Both the position numbers and the translations under genes were made by a program. Below, piece by piece: positions 44,124 through 53,448 of a stretch of DNA of 64,000 nucleotides. The stretch is from contig NZ_VCIW01000026.1 in NCBI RefSeq assembly GCF_005765165.1, positions 1-64,000 on the forward strand, in the 5' to 3' direction. The DNA is from Paenibacillus antri (GTDB taxonomy: Bacteria; Bacillota; Bacilli; Paenibacillales; YIM-B00363). Every line of letters starts with the position of its first letter. Positions within the stretch are counted from its first letter, which is position 1. The notes below the pieces were generated by a model that worked only from the letters and a program-made list of their open reading frames with translations, was not told the DNA's origin and did not search any database.

Positions 44124-45074
44124 ATGAGCGAGTCCAAACAAGACATTATGCGGTTTCCCCCGTCGAAAATAACGGATGTCGCGAAGGCGCTGTCGGGCGA
44201 TCTGCGCGTGCGCATCCTGGAGGCGCTCGGCGACACCCAGCTGAGCGTCACCCAGTTGGCGGAAGCGCTCGGCGTCGCTCAACCCACCGTCTCGATCAAC
44301 ATCCAAATCTTAGAACAAGCGGGACTGGTCGTCACCGCCCAAGGCTCCAATCGCGAGAAGCTTTGCTCGGTCTCCTGCCGCTCCATCTTGTTGGAATTGC
44401 CGTCCAGACCCGGGGACGGTCTTCACAAGACCGAGGAAATTCGTATGCCGATCGGAATGTACTCGCTCTGCTCCGTGCAGCCGCCTTGCGGGATGGCGAA
44501 TCGGGACGGGCTGATCATCGGCTCGACGGACGATCCTCGGGCGTTCTATATGCCGGAGCGGACCGATGCGGCGCTGCTTTGGTTTTCCGGGGCCGGTTAC
44601 GTCGAATACCGCTTCCCCAATCCGATGCCCCCCGGCGTCTCGATCGACGAATTGCGGCTTCGCGCGGAGCTGTGCTCGGAGGCGCCGTCCTTCCGTATGG
44701 ACTATCCGTCGGATATTACCGTCTTCGTCAACGATCTGCCGATCGGCACGTGGACCAGTCCCGGCGATTTCGGCGACCGCAAGGGCAAGCTTACGCCGGA
44801 CCGATGGACGAGCGGCACCGAATACGGCGTATTGACCGAATGGAGCGTGAGGGCCGACGGCAGCTACGTCAACGGCGCGCGCGCGGCGGCGACGACCCTC
44901 GAACGGCTCTCTCTGAAATACAATCAGCCGATTCGGCTGCGGTTCGAGATTCGGGAGGACGCGGACAACCGGAGGGGCATCAACCTATTCGGCTCGGCAT
45001 TCGGAGATCATCCGCAGGACATCGTGTTGTCCTTCATCCGCTTCAAGGAGCATCAAGAGGGGAAGGAATCTTAA
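44124..45074 (+). CDS. ArsR-type regulator with C-terminal beta-rich sugar-sensor-like domain
   Basis: A 316-residue protein: an ArsR-like winged helix at about 15-95 (DVAKALSGDLRVRILEALGDTQLSVTQLAEALGVAQPTVSINIQILEQAGLVV), and then a 210-residue beta-rich domain of Paenibacillus ArsR-like regulators (YRFPNPMPPGVSIDELRLRAELC, DYPSDITVFVNDLPIGTW, FEIREDADNRRGINLFGSAFG) that looks like a jelly-roll and may bind a sugar. Start at 44124 follows AAGGAAT; a longer frame from 44088 lacks a ribosome site. Divergent from the GH2 gene, which it very likely controls. Confidence 0.85.
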   Translation: MSESKQDIMRFPPSKITDVAKALSGDLRVRILEALGDTQLSVTQLAEALGVAQPTVSINIQILEQAGLVVTAQGSNREKLCSVSCRSILLELPSRPGDGLHKTEEIRMPIGMYSLCSVQPPCGMANRDGLIIGSTDDPRAFYMPERTDAALLWFSGAGYVEYRFPNPMPPGVSIDELRLRAELCSEAPSFRMDYPSDITVFVNDLPIGTWTSPGDFGDRKGKLTPDRWTSGTEYGVLTEWSVRADGSYVNGARAAATTLERLSLKYNQPIRLRFEIREDADNRRGINLFGSAFGDHPQDIVLSFIRFKEHQEGKES

Positions 45075-45090
45075 CCACCTTCCCAAGGAA

Positions 45091-45121
45091 TAAAAAAAAG
45101 CAGCACCGGAAACCGGTGCTA
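45091..45121 (-). terminator. Intrinsic terminator overlapping the inositol-phosphatase stop codon
   Basis: On the minus strand, AGCACCGGTTTCCGGTGCT followed by GCTTTTTTTT; the stop codon TAG sits at the 5' foot of the hairpin. Confidence 0.9.
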
Positions 45122-45958
45122 CTTCAGCGCGTCGAGCAGTTCTTCGTGTATGCGTCCGTTCGTCGCGGCGACGTCTCGAACTTGCAGTCCGTACGGCGTG
45201 CCGTCGATGTCCGTGATCCGTCCGCCGGCTTCTTGCACGAGCAGCATGCCCGCCGCGATGTCCCATGCGTTCAGATTGGCTTCCCAGAAGCCGCTCAACC
45301 GCCCGGCCGCGACGTACGCGAGATGGAGCGCCGCGGAACCGGCGGAGCGCACGTTGCGCACCCTCGGCGCGACCGCCTCGATCTGTCTCAGCGCGAGCGG
45401 CAGCACCCGCTCGCGGTCGGTCGGGAAGCCGGTCGCGACCAAGCTGTCCTCGAGCCGCTCCTCCGGCGAGACGGACATGCGCTTGCCGTGGACGTACGCG
45501 CCCTTGCCCTTCTCGGCGACGAACAGCTCGTCGCGCGACGGGTCGTAGACGACGCCGACGATCACTTCGCCCCGATGGGCCAGCGCGATCGAAACCGAGA
45601 AGAACGGCAGGCCGTGCACGAAATTCGTCGTGCCGTCGATCGGGTCGACGATCCACACGTACTCTTCGTCCTTCATCGCTTCAAGCGCCAAGCGGGACGC
45701 TTCCGCTCCCGGCTCGACGCCTTCTTCTCCAAGAATGGCGTGCGTCGGGAAATACGTGCGGATGATCTTGCGGATCAAGATTTCCGTCCCCTTATCGACT
45801 TCGGTCACCAAGTCGTGCAGCGACGTCTTTACCTGTACGTTCAGCGATTGGCCGAGCTTGCTCTTCATATATTCCCCCGCCTTGGACGCCATGTTGACGG
45901 CGACGGCGGTGAACGATTTCCCGGTGACGGTATAGGTCTCCCGTTCGTAATTGTTCAT
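45119..45958 (-). CDS. suhB: Inositol monophosphatase family protein
   Basis: A 279-residue phosphatase with all Li-sensitive-phosphatase motifs: GEEG (metal 1), WIVDPIDGTTNFVHG (metals 1/2) and WEANLNAWDIAAGMLLVQEAGG. It hydrolyses inositol-1-phosphate and related sugar or nucleotide phosphates. ATG at 45958 follows AGAGGA; the frame extends 10 codons upstream. Monocistronic. SuhB is the E. coli homolog; function here is inferred. Confidence 0.9.
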   Translation of the reverse strand: MNNYERETYTVTGKSFTAVAVNMASKAGEYMKSKLGQSLNVQVKTSLHDLVTEVDKGTEILIRKIIRTYFPTHAILGEEGVEPGAEASRLALEAMKDEEYVWIVDPIDGTTNFVHGLPFFSVSIALAHRGEVIVGVVYDPSRDELFVAEKGKGAYVHGKRMSVSPEERLEDSLVATGFPTDRERVLPLALRQIEAVAPRVRNVRSAGSAALHLAYVAAGRLSGFWEANLNAWDIAAGMLLVQEAGGRITDIDGTPYGLQVRDVAATNGRIHEELLDALK

Positions 45959-46048
45959 TCGTCCTCTTCTCTCTCCTCGCAAAACCATGCTTATCCCTAT
46001 TATACGCCGAAAGTCGTAGATTCGTTTCGTCCTATCGCCCTCTACGAG

Positions 46049-46080
46049 AAAAAGGTTCGCCGCCTAAAAGACGACGAACC
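46049..46080 (-). terminator. Intrinsic terminator of fabI
   Basis: On the minus strand, GGTTCGTCG and CGGCGAACC arms (one G-U) with TTTTTC. Confidence 0.86.
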
Positions 46081-46104
46081 GTCCTAGAATGTAGCTTCGT
46101 AAGA

Positions 46105-46875
46105 TTATACGCCGACGATGTTGTACCCGTTATCGACGTAGATCACTTCGCCCGTAATGCCGCGGGACAGATGGCTCATCAGGAACATCGCCGTATCGCC
46201 CACTTCCGCTTGCTCGGTCGTCCGGCGCAGCGGCGCCTTCTCTTCGACCTGCTTCAGGATCGTGTTGAAGCCGCTGATGCCCTTGGCCGCGAGCGTGCGG
46301 ATCGGGCCGGCGGAAATCGCGTTCACGCGAATGTTGCTCGGGCCGAGGTCGGCCGCCAGGTATCGGACGCTCGCCTCCAACGCCGCCTTCGCGACGCCCA
46401 TGACGTTATAGTTCTTCATCGCGCGTTCCGCGCCGAGATACGTCATCGTCATGATGCTGCCGCCCTCCGTCATTAGCGGGTGCATGCGCTGCGCTACCGC
46501 CACCAGCGAGTAAGCGCTGATATCGTGGGCGAGGGCGAAGCCGGCCCGGGACGTGTCGACGTACATCCCCTCCAGCTCCTCCGTCTTCGCGAAGGCGATG
46601 CTGTGCACGAGACCGTGCAGCACGCCGCAGCTTTCCTTCACGAGCGCGGAGAGGGTATCGATTTCTTCGTCGACCGTCACGTTGCAAGGCAGCACCGTCG
46701 ATCCCGGAATCGTGTCCGCGAGCTTCTTGACGCGTTCTTCGACGCGTTCGTTCTCATATGTAAAGATGAGCCGAGCCCCTTGCCCGGCCAACGACTGCGC
46801 GATCGCCCAAGCGATGCTTCGGTCGTTCGCGACGCCCATGACGAGAATATTTTTGCCGTTCAATAGAGGTTCCAT
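46105..46875 (-). CDS. fabI: Enoyl-[acyl-carrier-protein] reductase [NADH] FabI
   Basis: A 256-residue short-chain dehydrogenase with FabI features: N-terminal GVANDRSIAWAIA (NAD-binding, G-x5-S-I-A), catalytic Tyr146, Tyr156 and Lys163 in TYLGAERAMKNYNVMGVAK, and PIRTLAAKGI after the active site. It reduces trans-2-enoyl-ACP in fatty acid elongation and is the triclosan target. Start ATG follows GGGAG. A Bacillus FapR-type site is not obvious. Conservation is very high, so the call is firm. Confidence 0.97.
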   Translation of the reverse strand: MEPLLNGKNILVMGVANDRSIAWAIAQSLAGQGARLIFTYENERVEERVKKLADTIPGSTVLPCNVTVDEEIDTLSALVKESCGVLHGLVHSIAFAKTEELEGMYVDTSRAGFALAHDISAYSLVAVAQRMHPLMTEGGSIMTMTYLGAERAMKNYNVMGVAKAALEASVRYLAADLGPSNIRVNAISAGPIRTLAAKGISGFNTILKQVEEKAPLRRTTEQAEVGDTAMFLMSHLSRGITGEVIYVDNGYNIVGV

Positions 46876-46997
46876 TCCGGTTCGACTCCCTTTCGTGTAC
46901 AAGCTTATTCCCGACTTCCAACGTAACCCAAGTTCTAGGGAAAAGCAAGAATGAAACGTGTCGAATCTCCGGAATTTTTCGACTTCGCCCGCGTGAA

Positions 46998-48071
46998 TTA
47001 CAGCTCTACCGACGCGCCGTCGATCCGCCGGACGCCGGGCTTCGCCGCGATGTCCCGAACGAGGCGGAACAAGGCGTCGTCTTTTTTCTTCGCCTCGATC
47101 ATAACGTCCAGGCGCGGCGTCGTCGAGGCGACGCTTGCCGCGAAAGCGTGGAACGCATCGACGTCGACGTAATCGGCGTGGCCTCGCGGATCGCTCTCGC
47201 TCTTCGGGCTCGAAACGTGGATTTTCGGGACGAGCAGCTCGTCCTCCTCGGCCGCGACGGCGACGGCGGCGCCTCCGCTCCCTTCCGGCTCTCCGCCCCC
47301 GAAGCCGGCTAACGCCGAGACCGCTCCGCGGGATGCGGCGAAGCGTTCCTTTTCCGCGGCCCACGTGCCCTGGATGTCCCCCCATAACGATTCGATCGTC
47401 TCCCCGTCGTTGTTGACCGCGTGGTGATGAATGTCGAGTACCATCGGCACGCCTACGGCCTTGCAAGCCTCCAGCGTCTCCCGGGCGGTGAACGTCTTGT
47501 CGTCGTTCTCGAGCGTGATCCGGCGGCGAAGCCGTTCCGGAAGGGCGGCGAATTGACGCACGAACCGTTCGTACGCTTTGGGCTTGTCGCCGTACGTCCC
47601 GCCGATATGAATGTTGCACTTATAGCGCTCGTCGAGCCCCATCCGCTCGAGCATGGCGACGTGCCATTCAAGATCTTGGATCGACTTCGCGAGCACGTCC
47701 TTGCGCGGGGTGCTCAGCACCGTGAAGTGGTCGGGGTGGAAGCTGAGCCGCATCCCGTTCGCCTTGGCGTAGTCGCCGAGGGCGCGGAAGTCCGGCTCCA
47801 GAACGGCAAGCGGATTCCAGCCCTCCAGCAGCTCGTGCGTCAGGAGCGGTACGAGCTTGGAGGAGAGTCGATACAGCTTGATCCGCTCGCCGCGGTTATG
47901 TTTCAAGAGCCGAAGCGTGTTATGCAAATTTTCGGCGGCGATGCGCTCCAGCTTGCGGACGGCGGCTTCGCGGTCGGCGAGCTTCTGGAACTGCGTCGCC
48001 GTCATCGTCTTCGAAGGGGACGCGTTCTTGATGTGGACCGACATCGCCACGTAGCCGAAACGGATGATCAT
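46998..48071 (-). CDS. uvsE: UV DNA damage endonuclease UvsE
   Basis: A 357-residue UVDE family TIM barrel: MIIRFGYVAMS, metal-binding residues in FHPDHFTVL, NIHIGGTYGDKPKA, TLENDDKTF, LDIHHHAVN and HVSSPK. It nicks DNA 5' of UV photoproducts and is kept with spores and Deinococcus-type resistance. An extra Gly/Ala/Glu-rich segment (SALAGFGGGEPEGSGGAAVA, about residues 250-275) lies between the barrel strands. Ribosome site AAGGAGG is strong. Confidence 0.94.
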   Translation of the reverse strand: MIIRFGYVAMSVHIKNASPSKTMTATQFQKLADREAAVRKLERIAAENLHNTLRLLKHNRGERIKLYRLSSKLVPLLTHELLEGWNPLAVLEPDFRALGDYAKANGMRLSFHPDHFTVLSTPRKDVLAKSIQDLEWHVAMLERMGLDERYKCNIHIGGTYGDKPKAYERFVRQFAALPERLRRRITLENDDKTFTARETLEACKAVGVPMVLDIHHHAVNNDGETIESLWGDIQGTWAAEKERFAASRGAVSALAGFGGGEPEGSGGAAVAVAAEEDELLVPKIHVSSPKSESDPRGHADYVDVDAFHAFAASVASTTPRLDVMIEAKKKDDALFRLVRDIAAKPGVRRIDGASVEL

Positions 48072-48156
48072 GGCAACGGCGCCTCCTTGGTATCGCGGCT
48101 TATGCGGAGTTTCGCTTAGGGTGCCCGGCCGACGACCGAACCAACCGCGCGCTCGA

Positions 48157-48186
48157 AAATAAGAAGCGCCGCCTGAAGGCGACGCG
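48157..48186 (-). terminator. Intrinsic terminator of ddl
   Basis: On the minus strand, GCGTCGCC and GGCGGCGC arms around TTCA, followed by TTCTTATTTT. Confidence 0.85.
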
Positions 48187-48189
48187 CGT

Positions 48190-49386
48190 CTATTCGTCCG
48201 TACCGTACTTCGGGTTCCTTCGCTCCTCCCGCCGTTCGACCGCGAGCCGGATCAGCTCGTCGAGCAGCTCGCGGTACGCGAGACCGCTCTCCTTCCACAG
48301 CTTCGGATACATGGAGAACGGCGTCAACCCCGGCAGCGTGTTGATTTCGTTGACGAGCAGCTTCCCGTCGTCGCGCCTCAAGAAGAAGTCGACGTGCGAC
48401 AAGCCCGAGCCGTCGATCGCTTGGAACGCGCGTACGGCCAACTCCTGCGCTTCCTGCACGGTCTCGAGCGGCAGGTCCGCCGGAATCGTCATAACGGACT
48501 TGCCGTCCACGTATTTCGCCTTGTAATCCAAGGCGCCGGCCGTCGCGACGACCTCTCCCGGAACGGAAGCGCGAGGCGCCTCGTTGCCGAGCACGCTCAC
48601 TTCGATCTCGCGGGCGTCCACGAACTCCTCCACGATCACCTTCCTGTCGTACAAGAACGCCTCGCGAACCGCCTCGATCAGCTCTTCGCGGTTCCGCGCC
48701 TTGGACATTCCGACGCACGCGCCAAGATTCGCGGGCTTGACGAAGCACGGGTAGCCGAGAGACATCTCGATTTCCATGAGATAGAAGGAGCGGTCCCGCT
48801 CCCACTGCTTGCGCGTGAAATAACGATACACGCATTGCGGCAGCCCCACGGACGCGAACATCTTCTTCATGGCGACCTTATCCATGCCGACCGCCGAAGC
48901 GAGCACGCCCGCGCCGACGTACGGAACGTCCAGCATCTCGAGCAGTCCTTGGACCGCCCCGTCTTCCCCGAGCGTGCCGTGCAGCAGCGGGAACGCGACG
49001 TCCATCTTGGGTGCGGCGCCGGCCGCCGCGGGCGCGCCGGAGACGACGACGGGCTTCGGCTCGGACGCCGACGAATCCGCCGTCCCCGACAGGGGCGGCG
49101 CCGGCGGGGGTTCTCCCGATGCCGGCGAACCGAACAGCGCCGCCCATGCCTCCGCGTTCACGCCGGCGGCGCCGCCCTGCTCGAACGTCAGCCGCTTGTT
49201 GTCGTCGATCGGGGCGAGCACTTGCGCGCCCATGCGCCATTCGCCGGTCTTCGAAATATAAATCGGGTACACCTCGTATTTATCGAAGTCGATTTCGCCG
49301 ATGACCGCCTTCGCCGTCGACAGCGACGCGTCGTGTTCCCCCGATTTCCCCCCGTATATAATGCCGATTCGAGTCTTCTTTTTCAT
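48190..49386 (-). CDS. ddl: D-alanine--D-alanine ligase
   Basis: A 398-residue ATP-grasp ligase: GKSGEHDASLSTAK (N-terminal substrate site), HGTLGEDGAVQGLLE, VGMDKVAMK, PCFVKPANLGACVGM, EEFVDAREIEVSVLGN and NEINTLPG. It joins two D-Ala for peptidoglycan precursors. About 40 residues of Pro/Ala/Ser-rich sequence (PPPAPPLSGTADSSAS..., about 95-130) are inserted after the first domain, making it longer than the usual 350-360. The omega-loop reads YKAKY as in true D-Ala-D-Ala ligases. Ribosome site GGAGG. Follows the amidase gene by 33 bp. Confidence 0.96.
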   Translation of the reverse strand: MKKKTRIGIIYGGKSGEHDASLSTAKAVIGEIDFDKYEVYPIYISKTGEWRMGAQVLAPIDDNKRLTFEQGGAAGVNAEAWAALFGSPASGEPPPAPPLSGTADSSASEPKPVVVSGAPAAAGAAPKMDVAFPLLHGTLGEDGAVQGLLEMLDVPYVGAGVLASAVGMDKVAMKKMFASVGLPQCVYRYFTRKQWERDRSFYLMEIEMSLGYPCFVKPANLGACVGMSKARNREELIEAVREAFLYDRKVIVEEFVDAREIEVSVLGNEAPRASVPGEVVATAGALDYKAKYVDGKSVMTIPADLPLETVQEAQELAVRAFQAIDGSGLSHVDFFLRRDDGKLLVNEINTLPGLTPFSMYPKLWKESGLAYRELLDELIRLAVERREERRNPKYGTDE

Positions 49387-49419
49387 GGAAACCTCCGTCG
49401 CGCATGAATTGGCGCGCGT

Positions 49420-50400
49420 TCAGAATCGATCCCGAATCCGGAAAAACCGGTAGTCGGTCCGATCCGTCCACGCATAGGAATCCCGGTAATCCCAGTACCG
49501 GGCGCGGCTGTTCGTCGTATGCGCGTTCACGAGCGGCATGCCCGAGCCGTCCGCCCCGGTGACGATCGCGCTGTGCTCGAACCGCCCGTCGCCGTCGAAG
49601 TCGTAGCAAATCACGTCGCCGATCGCAAGATCCTCCGGCGCCGGGACCCGGTCCGCCGCCAGCCCCTCGTTGCGGCCCCCCATCAAATACCAATGCAGCG
49701 CGTGCGCCACGCTCCAGCTATAACTCCAATGCTCGCGGCTGCCGGATCGGCCTCGGTACCACCAGCCCGATTCCCGGCCGGCGGAGTAGGCCATGGGCGC
49801 CCCGCCGGCGTACAGACACTGAGACACGTAATTCGTGCAATCGACGTCGAAGTGGATGAACTGCGGATTCGGCTCGTTCCAATGCCGCTCCGCGTAATCG
49901 CGGGCCGCCTCCCGATCGTAGAGACTCGCGCGCTCCCATCCTTCCGAATACGAGCGCACCAGCACCCGTTCGTTCAGGAACGGCGCGGTTCGCGCGCCGG
50001 GGGCGCCGGCGTCGCCGAATCCGCTCGCGGGGCCGCCGGCGTGCCGTTCTTGCACGATCGGCTCCGCCCGCACCACCGCCCAAGCGCCGCCTTCGGTGCG
50101 CTGAAGCGTCACCCGCTCCCGATCGACGCGTTCCTCCGCATGCTCGACGCCTCTTGTCCGAACGTACACCGTCCGGCGAAGCTCGAGATCGGCGACGACC
50201 TCGCGCTCCCGCTCCCGTTCGCGACGGACGATCAATCGCGTATCGCATCCGAGCGGCTTCGCCCCCCGATCGGCGTACGACGCCGCGAGACGCCGAAGGC
50301 GGGCCCGCTCCGCGGGAAGAAGCGTCTCGTCGGCGACCGGCTCCGTCTCCCTCGCGTTGGCGGCGCTGACATATTCAAACAATGCGGGCTTCCAAGACAT
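49420..50400 (-). CDS. Amidase-domain (Amidase_6) protein
   Basis: A 326-residue protein with a variable N-terminal region (residues 1-160) that contains many Arg/Glu repeats, then an Amidase_6 NlpC/P60-like domain: HFDVDCTNYVSQCLYAGGAPM with the catalytic Cys, FEHSAIVTG with the catalytic His, and AHTTN. No signal peptide is visible, so it may act in the cytoplasm or be exported by another route; Amidase_6 proteins of spore formers are often spore- or wall-related. GGAGGAGG precedes the ATG by 7 bases. Upstream of ddl with 33 bp between, so both may be co-transcribed. Confidence 0.85.
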   Translation of the reverse strand: MSWKPALFEYVSAANARETEPVADETLLPAERARLRRLAASYADRGAKPLGCDTRLIVRREREREREVVADLELRRTVYVRTRGVEHAEERVDRERVTLQRTEGGAWAVVRAEPIVQERHAGGPASGFGDAGAPGARTAPFLNERVLVRSYSEGWERASLYDREAARDYAERHWNEPNPQFIHFDVDCTNYVSQCLYAGGAPMAYSAGRESGWWYRGRSGSREHWSYSWSVAHALHWYLMGGRNEGLAADRVPAPEDLAIGDVICYDFDGDGRFEHSAIVTGADGSGMPLVNAHTTNSRARYWDYRDSYAWTDRTDYRFFRIRDRF

Positions 50401-50508
50401 GAAAGGGCCTCCTCCGAGAAAAATTATATGAATGGGGAACCCGAACGCACCGTGCTGTACCGATATGTATATGCGTCCGCTCGCTCCCGCATGAGGCAAA
50501 TTTAGCCC

Positions 50509-50580
50509 TTTACCAACGCGGTCTTAGAAGCTATACTAAATGTAGTTGCAATAATGAAATCGAGTTTCATACTGTGAAAC
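50509..50580 (+). promoter_or_regulatory. Promoter and leader palindrome of the aconitase gene
   Basis: TTTACC (50509-50514), 17-bp spacer, TATACT (50532-50537). At 50564-50580 GTTTCA-TACTG-TGAAAC is a strong inverted repeat just after the transcription start. In Bacilli aconitase is repressed by the LysR-type CcpC and this dyad could be its site, though it does not match the B. subtilis CcpC box closely. Confidence 0.65.
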
Positions 50581-50631
50581 ACAAGGTTTCGTGAACGCAT
50601 CATCATTCGAGAGAGAGGATGGGGCGCAATT

Positions 50632-53337
50632 ATGGCTAAACGCGACCATTACGCGGTACGCAAGACGCTCGCGGTAGGAAGCAACCAGTACCGCTACTAC
50701 TCGCTGAGCGATTTGGAATCGAAGTTCGAGGGCGTCTCGAAGCTTCCGTTCTCCATCAAGGTGTTGCTCGAGGCGGCGATCCGCCAATTCGACGGCCGCG
50801 CCATCACGGAAGAGCACGTCGCGCAAATCGCGAACTGGGCTTCCAACAAAGACGACAATAAAGAAATTCCGTTCATCCCGTCCCGGATCGTACTGCAGGA
50901 CTTCACGGGCGTGCCCGTCGTCGTCGACCTCGCGGCGATGCGCGACACCGTCAAGAAGAAGGGCGGCGATCCGAAGAAGATCAACCCCCTCGTTCCCGTC
51001 GACCTCGTCATCGACCACTCGGTCATGGTCGACGCGTTCGGCACGACGAAAGCCCTCGAATACAACCAGAAGGTCGAATTCGAGCGCAACGAAGAACGGT
51101 ACCGGTTCCTGCGCTGGGCCCAAACCGCGTTCGATAACTTCCGCGCGGTGCCTCCGGGCACGGGGATCGTCCATCAAGTTAACCTCGAGTACCTCGCGTC
51201 CGTCGCGGCGACCAAGAAGGTCGACGGCGACACCGAAGTATTCCCGGACTCCTTGGTCGGTACGGATTCCCACACGACGATGATCAACGGTCTCGGCGTC
51301 GTCGGCTGGGGCGTCGGCGGCATCGAAGCGGAAGCCGGCATGCTCGGCCAACCGCTATATTTCGTAACCCCCGACGTCATCGGCTTCAAGCTGACGGGCA
51401 AGCTCGCGGAAGGCGCGACGGCGACCGACCTCGCCCTCACCGTCACGCAGATGCTCCGGAAGAAAGGCGTCGTCGGCAAGTTCGTAGAATTCTACGGCTC
51501 CGGCCTTAGCTCCATCACGCTCGCGGACCGCGCGACGGTCGCGAACATGGCGCCGGAATACGGCGCGACGATCGGCTTCTTCCCGGTCGACGCCGAGACG
51601 CTGAACTACCTGCGCGGCACGGCTCGCTCCGAAGAACAAGTCGCTCTCGTGGAAGCTTACTACAAGGCGCAAGGCATGTTCCGTACGGACAGCACGCCGG
51701 ATCCGGTGTTCACCGATACGATCGAACTCGACCTCGGCAGCGTCGTTCCGTCGCTCGCGGGCCCGAAGCGTCCGCAAGACCGGATCGAGCTGACGGCGAT
51801 GAAGGAAACGTATAACAACATCGTCCGCACGCCGGTCGACAAGGGCGGCTACGGCCTCAGCGAAGAGAAGTTGGCCGAAGTCGTCGACGTGAAGCACGAG
51901 GACGGCTCCGTCTCCAAGATGAAGAACGGCGCGGTCGTCATCGCGGCGATCACGTCCTGCACGAACACGTCCAACCCGAGCGTTATGGTCGGCGCGGGCT
52001 TGCTCGCGAAAAAAGCGGTCGAGCGCGGCCTCACGAAGCCGGGTTACGTGAAGAGCTCCTTGACGCCGGGTTCCCTCGTCGTTACGGAGTACCTGAAGAA
52101 CGCGGGTCTCGTCGAGCCGCTCGAAGCGCTCGGCTTCCACGTTGCAGGCTACGGCTGCGCGACGTGTATCGGCAACTCCGGCCCGCTGCCGGACGAAGTG
52201 CAAGCCGCGATTACGGATAACGACCTGACGGTCGCATCGGTCCTCTCCGGCAACCGGAACTTCGAAGGCCGCGTGCATCCGGCCGTCAAAGCGAACTACT
52301 TGGCGTCGCCGCCGCTCGTCGTCGCTTACGCGCTCGCGGGCACGGTCGACATCGACCTGAGCTCCGAGCCGATCGGCACCGACAAGAACGGCCAACCGGT
52401 CTACCTGAAGGAGATCTGGCCGTCCTCGAAGGAAATCATGGACACGATCAACGACGCCATGAACCCGGGCATCTATGCCTCGAAGTACAGCGACGTCTTC
52501 CGCGCGAATCCGCGTTGGAACGAAATTCCGGTCGCCGAAGGCGAATTGTACGAGTGGGACGACAACTCGACGTACATCCAGAACCCGCCGTTCTTCGAGA
52601 ACCTCAGCGAGCAGCTGGACGACATCCAAGGGATTCGCGGCGCGAAGACGCTGGCGCTGATGGGCGACTCCGTCACGACGGACCATATTTCCCCGGCCGG
52701 CAGCATCAAGGTCGATTCGCCTGCGGGCAAATACCTTATCGAGCACGGCGTGAAGAAGGATGACTTCAACTCGTACGGCTCGCGCCGCGGCAACCACGAA
52801 GTCATGATGCGCGGCACGTTCGCGAACATCCGTATCCGGAACCAAGTGGCGCCGGGCACGGAAGGCGGCGTAACGAAGTACTTGCCAACGGGCGAAGTCA
52901 TGCCGATCTATGACGCCGCGATGAAATATCAAGCGGACGGAACGCCGACGGTCGTTATCGCCGGTAAGGAATACGGCACCGGCTCCTCCCGCGACTGGGC
53001 GGCGAAGGGCACGTTCCTCCTCGGCGCGAAGGCGGTCATCGCGGAGAGCTTCGAGCGGATTCACCGCTCCAACCTCGTCGGCATGGGCGTACTTCCGCTC
53101 CAGTTCGTCGAAGGGCAAAGCTGGAAGACGCTCGGCCTCGACGGTACGGAGACGTTCGAGATCGCCGGCCTGAACAACGACGTGACGCCTGGCCAGACGG
53201 TGACGGTGGACGTAACTCGCGCGGACGGCTCCTCCTTCGCGTTCGATGCGATCGTGCGCCTCGACTCCATGGTCGACGTCGACTACTACCGCAACGGCGG
53301 CATCCTGCAGACGGTTCTTCGTCAGCTGATGGCGTAA
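50632..53337 (+). CDS. acnA: Aconitate hydratase (CitB/AcnA)
   Basis: A 901-residue aconitase of the IRP1/AcnA class: [4Fe-4S]-ligand cysteines Cys443 ([13 protein letters not shown]), Cys509 and Cys512 ([11 protein letters not shown]), FFPVD, and the mobile C-terminal domain with [13 protein letters not shown]. It interconverts citrate and isocitrate in the TCA cycle and may bind RNA as the apoprotein. Strong promoter and dyad upstream, strong terminator downstream. Codon use is less GC-extreme than neighbours, consistent with high expression. Confidence 0.98.
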   Translation: MAKRDHYAVRKTLAVGSNQYRYYSLSDLESKFEGVSKLPFSIKVLLEAAIRQFDGRAITEEHVAQIANWASNKDDNKEIPFIPSRIVLQDFTGVPVVVDLAAMRDTVKKKGGDPKKINPLVPVDLVIDHSVMVDAFGTTKALEYNQKVEFERNEERYRFLRWAQTAFDNFRAVPPGTGIVHQVNLEYLASVAATKKVDGDTEVFPDSLVGTDSHTTMINGLGVVGWGVGGIEAEAGMLGQPLYFVTPDVIGFKLTGKLAEGATATDLALTVTQMLRKKGVVGKFVEFYGSGLSSITLADRATVANMAPEYGATIGFFPVDAETLNYLRGTARSEEQVALVEAYYKAQGMFRTDSTPDPVFTDTIELDLGSVVPSLAGPKRPQDRIELTAMKETYNNIVRTPVDKGGYGLSEEKLAEVVDVKHEDGSVSKMKNGAVVIAAITSCTNTSNPSVMVGAGLLAKKAVERGLTKPGYVKSSLTPGSLVVTEYLKNAGLVEPLEALGFHVAGYGCATCIGNSGPLPDEVQAAITDNDLTVASVLSGNRNFEGRVHPAVKANYLASPPLVVAYALAGTVDIDLSSEPIGTDKNGQPVYLKEIWPSSKEIMDTINDAMNPGIYASKYSDVFRANPRWNEIPVAEGELYEWDDNSTYIQNPPFFENLSEQLDDIQGIRGAKTLALMGDSVTTDHISPAGSIKVDSPAGKYLIEHGVKKDDFNSYGSRRGNHEVMMRGTFANIRIRNQVAPGTEGGVTKYLPTGEVMPIYDAAMKYQADGTPTVVIAGKEYGTGSSRDWAAKGTFLLGAKAVIAESFERIHRSNLVGMGVLPLQFVEGQSWKTLGLDGTETFEIAGLNNDVTPGQTVTVDVTRADGSSFAFDAIVRLDSMVDVDYYRNGGILQTVLRQLMA

Positions 53338-53353
53338 TATCTAAAGTACAAGA

Positions 53354-53398
53354 CACGCCCTGCGTTCAGCGGCCTCGCTGCTCGCAGGGTTGTTTTTT
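53354..53398 (+). terminator. Intrinsic terminator of acnA
   Basis: CCCTGCG and CGCAGGG arms with inner AGCGGC/GCTGCT pairing, then TTGTTTTTT. Confidence 0.88.
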
Positions 53399-53412
53399 CG
53401 CCATTATATTCC

Positions 53413-53441
53413 TTGATAGTTATATAACTGAATGGTAATAT
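53413..53441 (+). promoter_or_regulatory. Promoter of the ArsR-SRPBCC pair with palindromic spacer
   Basis: TTGATA (53413-53418), 17-bp spacer, TAATAT (53436-53441). The spacer contains the perfect palindrome AGTTATATAACT (53418-53429). The ATG at 53449 is 7 bases after the -10, so the transcript should be leaderless. Confidence 0.72.
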
Positions 53442-53448
53442 ATAATGC

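Noticed and set aside
46875-46997. FapR operator before fabI
   Set aside because: I searched by eye for the TTAGTACCTGATACTAA-like palindrome and found no convincing match.
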